This document shows positions 44,188 to 55,978 of a DNA stretch of 64,000 nt, piece by piece. Within the stretch, counting starts at the first letter, position 1, and each line of letters starts with the position of its first letter. Source of the stretch: Centropus unirufus (lineage: Eukaryota > Chordata > Aves > Cuculiformes > Centropidae); NCBI GenBank assembly GCA_013397695.1, contig VYZI01000105.1:1802104-1866103 (forward strand). The letters are read 5' to 3'. A program made the position numbers and the translations under genes. Under the pieces are notes generated by a model. That model saw only the letters and a program-made list of their open reading frames with translations. It was not told where the DNA came from and searched no databases.

Positions 44188-44722
44188 GAATCATAGAATC
44201 TCAGAATGGTTTCAATCAGAAAGGACCTTAAAGATCATCCAGATCCAACCCCCCTGCCATAGGCAGGGACAGCTTTCACTGGATCTGTTCACCCAAAGCC
44301 TCATCCAACCTGGCCTTCACTTACCAAGGATATCAAGGTACCTCCAAGGAATGGGACTTCCACGACTTCTCTGGGCAACCTGTGCCAGGGCTTCTCTACC
44401 TTCACAGTAAAGAATTTATTCCTAATATCTAATCTCAATTTCCCCTCATTCAGCTTAAAATCTCTCTTTCAGCTTAAAAGCATTCCTCCTCATCCTATCA
44501 CTGCACACAATGATAAAGAACCACTCTCCAGCTTTCTTGTGGGCTTCCTTTAAGTACTGGAAAAGTGCTATAAGTTCTCTCTGGAGCCTTCTCTGCTTTA
44601 GGTCAAACAACACCAGCTTTCTCAGCCTGTTCTCCAGCCCCCTGATGATATTTGTGGCTTTCCCTGGATTCGCTCTAGCAGGTCTAACCCAGGTCCTTCC
44701 TTTGTTGAGGACTCCAGGACTG
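44188..44722 (-). mobile_element. CR1 fragment (type I), ~535 bp, with two small internal gains
   Basis: 'agaatcatagaatctcagaa', 'ggaccttaaagatcatccag', 'cccctgccataggcaggg', 'tctctgggcaacctgtgcc', 'ttcctaatatctaatctc', 'ctcatcctatcactgc' and 'aggactccaggactgatg'. Two gains stand out: about 20 extra bases at about 44322-44342 ('ttaccaaggatatcaaggta'), and a tandem duplication of 'ttcagcttaaaa' at 44449-44479. The + frame 44510-44779 is antisense and not a gene. Confidence 0.92.
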
Positions 44723-45654
44723 ATGCAGAAAAAGTCTGACAGGAGCAGCCAATATCACAGGAAAAAAATACAATTATAGTAATAATTTTTTTAATTCTTG
44801 TCATGATGGCTACAGGTGAGCATTTCAGGACCACAGAAAGGCAGTGCATCACTAGGGGAACCCTGTAACTTGAATAAAGTATCTGTAATGCTGGTAAAGT
44901 AGAATTGTAAAATATATACTTGTGTGATTTATCATCAGTGTTGCATTTGTGTATCAAAAATGGCAGTACATACATTTAAGAGTGTAAAAATATAAGACAG
45001 TGGTGATTATATATTGCTAGAAATCTTTCAGTAGAGACTTGAAGAGGAATTCGGCTGTATATTAGGATATACCTGCATTGATATATCCCTGGTCACAAGG
45101 TGTCCAAATTCATGGGTGAAGCCGGTGTTTAGGGATTAATTTGGCTGAACCTAAAAAAATACTGTGGAACAGCAGTGCCCAAACATAAACACTCAATGTT
45201 AGCCCCCAGTTTCCACTTCAGAAGGACAGTATCTCCCATAGGAGAGACTGCCAGTCACAGAGGAAATGCTTGATATCCAACTGTACAAAAAAATATCTGG
45301 ATATGAGCAGCCAGGTTGTAGTTCACAATCTATAATGGAATCTTAGACACAAAAGCCAAACATAGAAACAAATATTAGGCACTAAAACTGCCACACCTTC
45401 ATTTCAAACAGATTCTGGATCTTTAATAAAACTACTGTTGCTGGCTGCAAATGTCCTGTCAAATGCACATCATCAAATGAAATTTTCTGGCTGCAATTAT
45501 TTAAGTTAAAGTGAGAATCTAAGTGACAAAAGTTATTCGTACTTGGAGTTATTACTGATGTATGCACAAAAAAACAAAATTCAGTTCTTAAAATCCTGCT
45601 CTATCCCTTTACCTCATCAGGAATGAGTTTTCTAAAATAACCCTCTGGATACAT
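44723..45654. other. Unique AT-rich DNA, no gene seen
   Basis: A - frame at 44622-44975 starts inside this stretch and runs into the CR1. It has a few hydrophobic residues but no recognised domain. No repeat seen. Confidence 0.55.
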
Positions 45655-45769
45655 CAGAAATCTGGTCTAGTTAAAGATGTCCCTGCTCCTGCAGGAGTGT
45701 TGATCTGTAAATCTCTAAAACCTGTAAATATCCCTTCTAACTGAAAGCATTCTTTGATTCTATGATTGT
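45655..45769 (+). mobile_element. CR1 3' tail (type III), ~115 bp
   Basis: 'gaaatctggtctagttaaag', 'atgtccctgctcctgcagga', 'gtgttgatctgtaaatctc' and 'taaatatcccttctaactg', ending 'ctttgattctatgattg'. Diverged, but the order of blocks and the terminal octamers fit. Confidence 0.82.
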
Positions 45770-46067
45770 TACCTCACATCAATTACCTCTGTGAAACCCT
45801 TTGTAATCCATTTCATTCATTCTTTGATCTTTAAAATGTCTGAATAATCTTCCCCAAGTCCCTTGTGCAGTTTATCCTAAATTTTCATCTTGGATCTTCC
45901 TTTTCTTCTGTAATTCCTTACCTCTCCCCAAAATATCATCCCCATCTTATGCTGTCTTGTACTACATATTCTCCAATAAGGTGTAAAAGAAGCACATGCT
46001 AATATGACCATATATTTCTCCAGCTCCTGTGCTCTGTGCTCTTATTATCTCATGTTCCTATTATACA
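45770..46067. other. Unique DNA, no gene seen
   Basis: Short spacer between two CR1 fragments; C/T-rich in parts (about 45840-45935). Confidence 0.55.
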
Positions 46068-46442
46068 TGGGGAGCCTTGAGGACGCTTAGGGGAGACCTT
46101 ATTACTCTTTGAAACTACCTGAAAAGAGATTGTAGCAAAGTGGGTGCTGGTCTTTTCTCTCAAGTAACAAGTGATAGGACTAGAGGAGATGTCTTCAAGG
46201 AGCACCAGGGGAGGTTTATGTCAGATGTGAGGAAAAAATCCTTTCTAAAAAGAGCGGTGAAGCATTAGATGACACTGCCAAGGACAGTGGTGGAGTTTCC
46301 ATCCCTGGAGATGTTCAAAAAACGTTTATTGATGACACGTCATGACATGGTTCAGTAGACCTGGTAGAATTGGGCTCATGGTTGGACTTTAAGAGGTATT
46401 TTCCAACCTTAACGATGCCATGATTCTGTTATTCTGTGATTC
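46068..46442 (+). mobile_element. CR1 3'-end fragment (type II), ~375 bp
   Basis: 'ggggagccttgaggacgct', 'taggggagaccttattac', 'tacctgaaaagagattgtag', 'gtgggtgctggtcttttctc', 'agtaacaagtgataggac', 'caggggaggtttatgtcag', 'aaagagcggtgaagcatta', 'ccatccctggagatgttc', 'gtcatgacatggttcagtag' and 'ttccaaccttaacgatgcc', then octamers. Confidence 0.93.
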
Positions 46443-46854
46443 TTATACATTCACATTTCCCTTGGTGCTATATCAAATGTCTTTTGAACTCCTCCATAGC
46501 AGGAGAAGAGATCTTAACAAGGAGAGCTAAATAAAAAAGATGGAAAAAAGGTTTCTCCTTGTCCTCCAATACAACTCTCATTTCCCTTTGGAAAGAGCAA
46601 CTTTATTGACCCTTTAGCTCTTCTCAGGTGGATCTAGAAACAGTAAAGCCACCTTGCTTGTGCTGTAGAAGTTAATATCAACTATCATATTCAAATTCTA
46701 AATGTCTTCTCTACGTTGTTGCTGTCTGAAGGTGTATTACTGGTGTAAAGCAAGAATCACTAAAGTTTGGTTGTTATTGTGGGTTTTTCTTTTTTTCTCA
46801 TTTTAGCCACATGCATAATTGTTTTATTTTCCTTGACTTGTCATAATGAAGATT
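46443..46854. other. Unique DNA, no gene seen
   Basis: Spacer of about 410 bp with a T-rich patch near 46785-46800. Nothing recognised. Confidence 0.6.
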
Positions 46855-47130
46855 GTAGAATCATGCAAACATAGAATGGTTTGGGTTAGAAGGGACTTTT
46901 ACAGATCATTTAGCCCAACCCCATTGCAGGACCAAGTACTTCTTTAACTTGATTATGTGGCTCACAGCCCCATCCAACCTGATCTAGGATGTTTCCAGGA
47001 GTCTGCAATATGCCCCAGGGCAACCTGTTCCAGCGTTTTGCTACCAACAAATTTCTTCCTTATACCCTAAATCTTCTTTTCCTTAGTTTAAAACCATTAC
47101 TCCTTGTCACAACAAACCTTGTGATAAATG
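46855..47130 (-). mobile_element. CR1 3'-end fragment (type III)
   Basis: 'gtagaatcatgcaaacatag', 'aatggtttgggttagaaggg', 'catttagcccaaccccattg', 'atgtggctcacagccccatc', 'ctaggatgtttccaggag', 'gcaacctgttccagcg', 'tttcttccttataccc' and 'ccattactccttgtcac'. The first octamer is changed to 'atcatgcaaacatag'. Confidence 0.9.
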
Positions 47131-47984
47131 AGATGATTTTGGTTAGTATCCTGTAGGGAAGAACTAATAATATGACATGGTGAAAAATAAAAACAAAATG
47201 ACATTAGGCTCCTAATATACTTTACTGTGCCAGGACAGGTTACTGCAAAGTCCTGAAGTCAAGTTATGAACCACATCTCCTTCTGTACTAATATAACTAT
47301 TATCAGTGAACCATTGATGATTATTATTTATTCTCAGCTTGAACTCTGATGCAATATAAATACTTACTTGTTATCTTATCTTGTTTCCTTGGAAATTTAT
47401 TTGCTTGCTTCTTACAGATGGTTTGTTACTATTTTGAAACATGATTTTCAGCCTGTGGAACTGTTCCATTTTCCAGTTGTTTGCTTGGTTGACTGGCGTT
47501 TTCAAGCATAGCACTTCGCCATGCTGAAAAGCAGTGTAAAAACACTTAAAGAAGCATTGTAAGAGATAGTGAGAATGCCTTACTGCAATGCTCCATGAAA
47601 CAACCATCTCATGCTAAATTGAATATCCCTCTCGATTTAGCCAAGTCAATTTGCCCAGATCTGGCTTCATTACCTTTCATAAAATACCCTGCATCCAAAT
47701 TCTTAGCTATTGAGTTTTTGTGCAATTGTCTTCCATTCTAGAAGAAACAATGTGAAGTGTGAGCCCAAACCTATCAGATCAGAGAACTTCGGCTATCCAA
47801 AACACTAAATGATACTCCGTGGGTCAGAACAATGGTCACTTAACCAGCATGTAGCATTGTGACCTATTCTTTGTTTATCTACCTTTGGATAAAATTGCTA
47901 AATTTGTCTGTTAAAAAATCCCAGTGCTATAAGAAAAAAAAGTAACATTTCAAAAAACACAGTTTTTTAATCAAATTTGTGAGC
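47131..47984. other. Unique DNA, no gene seen
   Basis: No frame above 78 codons. An A run lies at 47934-47941. Nothing recognised. Confidence 0.6.
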
Positions 47985-48309
47985 CCATTTGTCTACAGGA
48001 AAGCTGAGGCAGAGCTCTTTATCAGAGAGTGCAGGGGTAGGATGAGGGGGAATGGTTTTAAACTGAAAGAGGGCAGATTTACATTAGACTTTGGGAAGAA
48101 ATTCTTCATTGTGAGGGTAGTGAGGCTCTGGCACAAGTTTTCCAGAGAAGTCATGCATGTCCCATCCCTGGAGGTGTTCAAAGTCAGGTTGGATGAGGCT
48201 TTGAGACTTCCCTGATCCAGTGGAAGATGTTCCTTTCCATGGTAGGGTGTTGGAACTCGATGATCTTTAAAGTCCCTTCCAAACTAAATCACTTTACAAT
48301 TCTATAATT
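47985..48309 (+). mobile_element. CR1 3'-end fragment (type I), ~325 bp
   Basis: 'gaaagctgaggcagagctct', 'gagagtgcaggggtaggatg', 'agggggaatggttttaaact', 'attagactttgggaagaaat', 'tgtgagggtagtgaggctct', 'ggcacaagttttccagagaa', 'cccatccctggaggtgttc', 'gttggatgaggctttgag', 'tgatgatctttaaagtccct' and 'ctttacaattctataattcc'. The + frame 47979-48215 (78 codons) is the C-terminal end of ORF2, with 'RMRGNGFKLKEGRFTLDF' in the family position. Confidence 0.94.
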
Positions 48310-49673
48310 CCTGGTGGAAAAGATAATAAAATTCATTCAAACTTCTCCTTCATATCTGACTTGCAGCATGCCTTTCACACTCCATTACATCCCTCCAATC
48401 TTTAGGGAACTGGGTTGTTTTCTCCTTTCTACTTCCAGACAAATAAGAGCAGGTAAGAATAAGAACATTGTAAGTCCAGCTGCAAGAAAAACTGGGGCCC
48501 AGGAGCAAAAGTAAATAAGTATAAAGCATGCAATAAGTTGTGACTAAGTCTCATAATGGACTGATTGCATCTTTACTATTCTGCCAGGATGAAAAAAGAT
48601 GATTACTACCTTTCAAGATAGGTAGATTAACCTTGTCTTTAATAACAGAGGTAATCATTTTAATTTGCTCTAAATGTTTTTCCCATCAAAATAACAGTTT
48701 ATTTGGACTGCAGAAATATTACTTTTCTATTTTCCTTGAAAAGAGATAGAACACAAAATAAGTAATTTCTTCTACTAATTATTTTTTTGGTTTATTTTTC
48801 TGTTACTCCTGAAGAATCAAGATTTGAGAATAAAAGGATTATTTCTCATTTTTTTTATCCCTTTCCCTGAAAGTACAGCACATTTTCTAATGTACTAGCT
48901 CATTTAATGTCTCATCTGCAAGTTGGTGTTTTAAAGAGTGTTGCTGCAGTCTTGACATGAGACGTTGATAATCCTGAATTATGAAACAAAGATTTAATTA
49001 CATATAGATGGGCACTTCTTCAGTCAAGGAAGAGAAGCAATATTAAGCAATTATACATGGATTTTTGCCCAGATTGGAGGCAGAACCATTGCCATTTAGC
49101 CTATCTCCTCTGGTTTCTCCATTTTTCCTGGGCAATATCATTTGTACATGTTGTCACACAATTTGTACCCAGATATACTGTATATATCCAAAATAAAATG
49201 TTGTCCTTAAATCCTCTGACTGTCTACTTCCAGCAACTTCTTTTTTCCGTGACATTATTCAGTTGGATCCACGCTTTTCTCCAAAATTCCTCACTTATCC
49301 CTGGCATACATTTGTAGAATCAATGAGTGATTCATATTCCATGCTATAATTTCCTGTTGATTTTAGTGACTCATTTATATGCTACCTCAGCACCACTTAA
49401 AACTAGGCAGAAATAGGGTGATATTTGTTTAATATTGGTTTGCGGTTCATTTTCCATAAAACATTGAAAGGAGAAATGTATCTTCCTATTAGCACTGAAT
49501 TAGCAATATTTGTTGGAAGGGGTCAGGGAAGGTATAGCAGGTATTGGCCGCTTGTACTTCTTGACTATCAACTCCTGTCTCCTTTCCCAGTCTATTCATG
49601 GAATTACACAACCATAGAATGTTTTTACACAATATGCAACTATGTATACATAGTTACTTATATCCAAGAAACC
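48310..49673. other. Unique AT-rich DNA, no gene seen
   Basis: Contains T runs at about 48782-48788 and 48850-48857. The frame at 49057-49317 is hydrophobic by chance in T-rich DNA and is not assigned. Confidence 0.55.
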
Positions 49674-50036
49674 TAGAATCTTAGAACAGAATCCTAACAT
49701 GGTTTGGGTTGGAAAGGACCTAAAAGATCATCCCAGTTCCAACTCCTCTGCCATGGGCAAGGACACCTTCACTGGATCAGGTGATTCAAAGCCTCATACA
49801 ACCTGGCCTCGATACCTCCAGGATGAGTCATCCCAATCTTCTCTGGGCAACCTGTGCCAGTGCCTTACCACCCTCACACTAAAGAAATGCTTCCTACTAT
49901 TTAATCCAAATTTCTCCTCTTTCAGCTTGAAACCATTACCCCCTGTCCTATCCCTTCACTCCCTAAAATCGGCCCCTTCCCAGCTTTTCTATAATTCCCC
50001 TTTAAGTACTGAAAGGCTAGTTCTTAAAGTGCTTCC
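49674..50036 (-). mobile_element. CR1 3'-end fragment (type I), ~360 bp
   Basis: 'tagaatcttagaacagaatc' (decayed octamers), 'aacatggtttgggttggaaa', 'gatcatcccagttccaactc', 'gccatgggcaaggacacc', 'ctggatcaggtgattcaaag', 'ctctgggcaacctgtgcc', 'tttcagcttgaaaccattac' and 'cctgtcctatcccttc'. Truncated near 'ctgaaaggctagttc'. The + frame 49699-50088 is antisense. Confidence 0.93.
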
Positions 50037-53026
50037 CTATGAGACCAACCACTTGCCTTCTCCAATATTTATTTCACAGGAAATATGAGAGATAACAGGA
50101 AGTTAATGGGCTCCTGAATTTTACAAAAGAAGATATAACAAATATCAGTTGTCTGAAAGCTGATTCAAGATAGAACCTGTCTAAAAATAAAAGCAAAATG
50201 AAAAAAGAGTACAAGATTTTAAGAGTTTACTTATGGTGCACGTTGATTCTCTGTCCTTGAAATAATTTTCTGAAATTTGAACATTTTACTACGAGTGAAA
50301 TAGTAGTTCAGAACTGAAAGAAGGGAAGCAGTGGATTTGATATTTGTGGTTTGTTCTAAAGAAATCCGTTATCTAAAATTAGTTGACATATGTAAAACAG
50401 CAAGACAGGGTAGATATAGCAATGTGGCAAAATTGTAAGATCACTTTTCATTATTTTTTGGTTTTGAATTCTTCTAATCTTCAAGATTTGAAAACACATT
50501 CATGTAAACTTATCTCGTGTAGACCAAGATCTATTTTGTTCATTGTCATATCCACCAATCTTTTTTCCCTTCCAAATGGAAGATCCAAGCACCAAATAAG
50601 TCTTTTTCTTCTTGCCTCAGTTTCCCTATTGTTAATATAACAAAACTTGAAATATATCACTTTTTGAGGGTTGGCTCATTAGCATTTGAAAAGCACATAA
50701 TTATCCCTCAAGTAAGATGTCTGGTGGCTTCAAGCATCTTGCACTGTAACTACTTTCTGATTCATCACTGTTGCTCAACAAACTGCGCATTTGCACTTGG
50801 TAGATAAGTGTTGTCCTTTAAAATAGCCTCATCAATAACACTGTTGCCCCATCTATCATGAGAATGCAGTCAGCTGAGTGGAGCAATGCCCAGGTGCTGG
50901 TTATTTTAACTCACAGATCGATATTTTACATCTATTAAGGTAAGAAATGGCCAAGAGCATTTCTACCAGAAGGCACTGTGAGGTGATCTAAACAGGTAGG
51001 GGGTTATTAACTCACTGCAATTAATACAGCTGAGGTAGACATGACCTCTTTCTCTCCCATTGATAGGAAGTAGAAAACACTTCAAAATTTGTGGCCACTA
51101 TGAACACATTTAACATAAACAGGTCAATTTACTACCATGTCCAGCCCTGGATGCTGCAGTTCCAGTAATTCTACAAAGCCTCAATTTGCCTCCGACAGTT
51201 TTTTCCGCTAAACATTTTTACATCCTTTTAGCACTCAAGCTTTGTTTCTGCACTCATCCAAGCAGCTCCCACCCACCTCCCCAGAGCTGTATCCAATCTT
51301 ACAGGGTCCCCAGAGAAAAGGCAAAATTCTACGCAGCTAGTACTTACGTCAATGAGATGTGTGTCCCCGTAAGTAAGCAGAATTAGGAATTACGCTTAGC
51401 TTTGCTTTGCACAGAGCTGATGGAATTTTTCCAAGGTATAAGGTGCAATATAAAGACCAGTTCTTTCCTTATTTTTCACCATTTTTTCGGTAAGCAGATG
51501 AGAAACAGAATGCAATGGCAGCACAACAAAGCATGTCATTGATCTCTGGACCACTTTTCCCCTCTTCTTACCTCTTCTGTTTTCCAAAAGAGGACTTAAC
51601 ACATAGAAGAGAAAAGAAAATACCAGTGTAAAAATCATAAGTGCAAAGCAAAGGTTCAGTCTGTTTATTTTTCTCTGTGTATTACTGGGCTTTGTGTAAA
51701 TCAGTATATTGTTCCCTTGGCACTTCAATACATAAAAGAGTCTTCAAAACACTATATACATAACTATGTCTGCTTCACAGAGCCATGCAAGACCCTTAAC
51801 TTTGAGCTGGGGCTGTGTGTCAGCAAAAAGGTTTGAAATCAACAGGAGTGCAGACCATAATTATGATCGCTCTGTGTGACAAAGGGCTCAATGACCAACG
51901 TGGCAAATGGGAGAGCCAGGAACAACCTGGCAACTGAGTTGTACCTTGACATATATTTGGGTGAACAACATAGACTTTATCTCTAGCTGACTAAGAATGA
52001 CCTGCTTGCATCTTTCACAGAGCAAAGAAAATATCTGTTTTCCCCTTTCTGTCAGCATTTGATATGATATGTGTGTTCCTCTGTGTACCTCTACAAGAAG
52101 CTGATGCACTCCCATCCAGCATCCTGCTCCTCTCTCTCCTTTCCCATGGGAAAATTTAAACTATTGAAATAGTGCTGGCTTTTTTTTTTCTGTGGGAAAC
52201 CTGCCCACTCAGCAGCCCAGCAGCTTGTCAAAAATACTCATCCATGGGTATAACTATCCCCTGTGTTAAAGCTCTCTGTCAGAATGTAGGTCTGTTTCCA
52301 TCTTTGGATGGAACAGCAAAGACTCTTTAAGGGTTAACATTTTTCCTCATTGTTCCTTTTTTTAGCTTTTGTTGGTTCATTCCAAGAGCCTTCCTCTTTA
52401 ATGATCCCTCTATAGCTCTGCACTGAAACTGGAGATCTCTAGTCTCATTAGTTTGGCTAATTAACCATTCTCTTCTAAATGTCTTCTGTCTGAGGTTCAT
52501 ATAAGTACAGGAAGCCTTGAGAAAATAACTAACAATTACATTATCATGCAAACTTGTAGGTAGAAGTGAGCCAAATTCCGAAAAATATGAGAACCTTTTA
52601 ACTGTGCAGGATTCAAGAATCACACCAGCAATCCTTCTCCATTTCTCTGGAGAATTTTTGAAAGGATAGACACCACTGTGGCCAGAACTTGCATTAGTTA
52701 CCAGAAAGAACTGGTTCTGATGAGGTATTTTCCAAAGGAATATTTTTGGCCATGCCTAGATGTATATCAGGTCAAAGAGAGAATGTAGCTGGCAAGCTCA
52801 TGTCTGACAGAAGTCTATGTTTTTAGTGAGGCTGGACTATAAAATGGAGATGATAAGTCCACATGACATTACTTTGCACTGGGTGGACCACCTGGAATCT
52901 CCTCCAAGTGGTGATGTCTTCACTGTGGCACATGTTGGATGCAGAATAGAAAAGGAGGTAGCAAAGCTGTAATTCTCTCTGAGGGACAAGGATGTAATGG
53001 CAAGGAGGAAGGCAAAACCCCTTTTG
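50037..53026. other. Unique DNA; possible conserved patch at 50640-50960
   Basis: No gene or repeat recognised in about 3 kb. The patch 50640-50960 is less simple in composition and contains words such as 'cataattatccc', 'cagtcagctgag' and 'cagatcgatatttta'. I list it only as a candidate for cross-species comparison. T10 lies at about 52180-52189. Frames at 51396-51728 and 52327-52623 (-) are unassigned. Confidence 0.5.
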
Positions 53027-53250
53027 CTTGCAGCCCAGAAAGTAAACTCTATCCAGGCTGCATAAGAGAAGCGTGACCACTAGGTCGAGGGAGGCAATTC
53101 TCCCCCTCTACTCCACTCTGCTGAGACCTCTAGAGCCCTGCATACAGTTCCGGAGTCCTCAGCACAGGATTGACATGGATCTGCTAGAGTGACTCCTGAA
53201 GAGGCCATGAGGATGACTCATTCTATGAGTCTGTTCTTCTATGATTGTAG
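53027..53250 (+). mobile_element. CR1 fragment with a large internal deletion
   Basis: Starts in ORF2 with 'cttgcagcccagaaagtaaa', 'atccaggctgcataagagaa', 'gtgaccactaggtcgaggg', 'ctgagacctctagagccctg', 'gtcctcagcacaggattgac' and 'gtgactcctgaagaggcc'. At about 53215 the sequence jumps from 'atgaggatgactc' to 'attctatgagtctg' and 'cttctatgattg', which is the octamer end. About 400-500 bp of the family's normal length is missing between them. Confidence 0.82.
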
Positions 53251-55978
53251 TCGAAAACCTAGATATTCTCTGGAATTGCCTTGGATGGTGAAGGCCTGCT
53301 CATTCAACCAGTTAATTCCAGAATTCCTTCTTATCTGTGGAGAGCAATCCAATGGTGCCAGCAGAACATAAGGTGTAATTGTGTCATCACATCTGCTGAT
53401 ACAATCATATCTTAACAAAATATGTTTGTCACATCCTCAAGCCTATTCTGACATTTAGCCAGAAGAATCATCTGTGTGCTCCATTGACTCCACATATGGA
53501 CTATCCATAAACTACCCATGGATCATAGATTATAGAATGGATCTAGGGCACCCATTCAAAGACCCTCCAATGTCTTTCTGGTCTATCCATGTGACATGTC
53601 CTTTCTCCAGTACCTGGCATCCAGACCTTCCATTCTAGAGTTTGAGGTTTCCTAGTGAATCTTCCCCTTCACATGCAACAGATCATATGTGGCGCCAGAA
53701 AATATCAGGGATGGAATTCAATAAGATTGGGCTGCAGTGGTCAGAAACAGGGCTGTTGGACAATTGCTCTGACAAATAATTTGTCTAAACTTGACCAGTT
53801 CTTGCTATCCCTCTTTCTCTCCACTTCCTTGCACTTCCAGTCTCTCCCTTTGCTTTCCTCCTTTCTCTGCCTCTATCTTCTCCCAAATAAATACCATTCC
53901 TGACCCCTTCTTTTTGACTTGTCATCCCTAATTCTTCTACCTCCATACCAGAATTTAGTATTCCTGAAGCAGTTATTGCAGCACCATTGGACTTGCAAAG
54001 TTCTGCTTTCCAAAAGGTCCCCAATGCTTTCTTTAATTAACTGTGAAGTTTGGCTGTTTCTCACCTAACTCCCCCTTAAACATCTGTGAAATCTGTACTT
54101 TCCTCAAGGCATTCTCTGTGGCTTTCATAAGCTTCTCACTCTGTTAATTTGTTACCTTCAGCAAATTCTCATGCCATATAGAGGAATTTCTTATGGTGTG
54201 TTCACTTAGCTAAACCTCAGGCCAAGGCCCGGAGATCTCCTTGCATACCTTGGCAGAAGTTGGTTTCATTTAAAAAAAGACAAACATTTGGTTTTGCTTT
54301 TTTTCCGGGTTTAATTACCTTTGAGGGAGCCGTGCAAAGGTTGCCTTTGGAAATGCAAAATGTTTCTGAATCCTCGTGGCCTCCCTTGTGAATGATTTTT
54401 CACCCGCTATTTGCATAATTTTAGGCTTTTTGAAGGGCATATTGTGTAGATTTATGTCCACATGGTCTCCTTTTGCAGCATGATTCTAGACATTTATGTG
54501 GAATCAGAGTAAAAAGGATCTTTTTAAGCTCTCAATGCTTGTCCTTGATGTAGATCTCTATATAATGGTGAATCAACAAGATATGACCCATTCTATACAA
54601 AGTTGGGGTTGATTTTAAAGACAAAGAAAGGATAATAATATGATAAAGAACAAAGTGAGTCAGAGAAAGCATAGTTTATGCCCTGAGGTCACTCTCATGT
54701 GCTTCTCTTTGTTAGAACTGATGCCTGTTCAGAAGTGCTGGGAAGTTGGTAAGTGCTCCCAATGACCCCAATAGCTTCCATTCACTGGTGCAGATCATGA
54801 TGCCAATAAAAAAGCTCCACAATTTTTCTTTTAAAGAAGCCAGCAATCTTCCAGTATCCACAGTTTGGTCTCAGTGCAGTGGTTAATCCCTTAAAACAAA
54901 ACTGAACCATGTCCAAGGGGGATGTTTTGGGAAACCAGCACTAGTATGGAGAGCTTGCCTCCGTGGTAACCATACTCAGTCAGATTGTCCTGCAGCCTGG
55001 GAAAGCACAGGAGCAGTATTGATGACTTAAGACCACCATTTCAATGCTCTGAGTCAGAAAGGACACTCTTCTTCAGGAGATGGTCTTCCTCGCAAGAGAA
55101 GGAATGCAAAGGCAAGTGACTGTCTGACTTGGCCACACATTATCAAGGAAGTTTTGACACATCAGAAGGAATAAGTCTCTTCTAGATGTTTCAAAGGAGC
55201 TTTTTAAGATGAAACTCATATTTAAATAAAGGTGTAACTTCATAGAGTTCAAAGATAAGGTCAGATTATTTCTTACTGTATTGGAGGGAATACATGAGAG
55301 ACAATTGGGTCATGTATGTTTATACAGTAAGAATTATATGTTTTTAGAGTCAAAGGATTGTATGTGCACACCTGTTTCCCTGTCTCAGGCAAGATTTCAA
55401 AGTTTCATAATATATATCTCCCCCATTCACTTACATTCCCATTTGGGCTTCCAGCATGACTTTGCTCTGGAATTCAAATCTGAGATTTTACAAAGCACAC
55501 TCTCAGGCATCAGATTTTCAGAAATAAATGATTGAATACAGGAGTACAGACAGCAGCATGGTTGACTCTGGAGATAAGGATCAATAAGAACCAAGATATG
55601 TCTGAGCAGTTACACCCTTACAGACTATTTACCTGTCCCCTCACATGATGATTCATTCCAGTAACTATATTTGGGTCTGGGGTCTTCTCATTCTTCATTG
55701 GATTCCTTTGCTGCCTTTCAGATAGGTCATGGTCTTCTCTTGGTGCAGTTGGTGCTGATGACCTCTGTCCTTGAAGCCATTTCCCATTTTCTGTTGATTC
55801 TGGAGACCATGTTTTGACTGAAAAGGTTGCACAGACTGGGAAAGTTTTAAGTGGAAATTGCCATTTTGTGGCCCAGGCCTTCAGAACAAGTCTTAATACT
55901 CATGCTAAGAAAGTTAAATAAACAGCATACTAAATTACACAATATTATAACTCTTGATGATTTGTTCTATTTAAAATA
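53251..55978. other. Unique DNA; candidate conserved block 54190-54500
   Basis: About 2.7 kb without a repeat that I can name. Part of it (53800-53930) is C/T-rich and opens long frames by composition only. The segment 54190-54500 is compositionally complex and listed separately. No gene recognised. Confidence 0.5.
54190..54500. other. Candidate conserved non-coding element (speculative)
   Basis: The block has several transcription-factor-type words close together: an octamer ATTTGCAT at about 54410-54417, ATGCAAA on + at about 54352-54358, 'cctttgag' and 'ctttttgaa' (TCF-like), and 'tttaattacc' (homeodomain-like). There is no frame, CR1 or simple repeat. Words this short occur by chance, so this is only a pointer for comparison with other bird genomes. 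Confidence 0.25.

Noticed and set aside
53518..53545. Another CR1 octamer end ('atcatagattatagaatgg')
   Set aside because: The two octamer-like words are not followed by any CR1 3' UTR block on either side, so a chance match is more likely.
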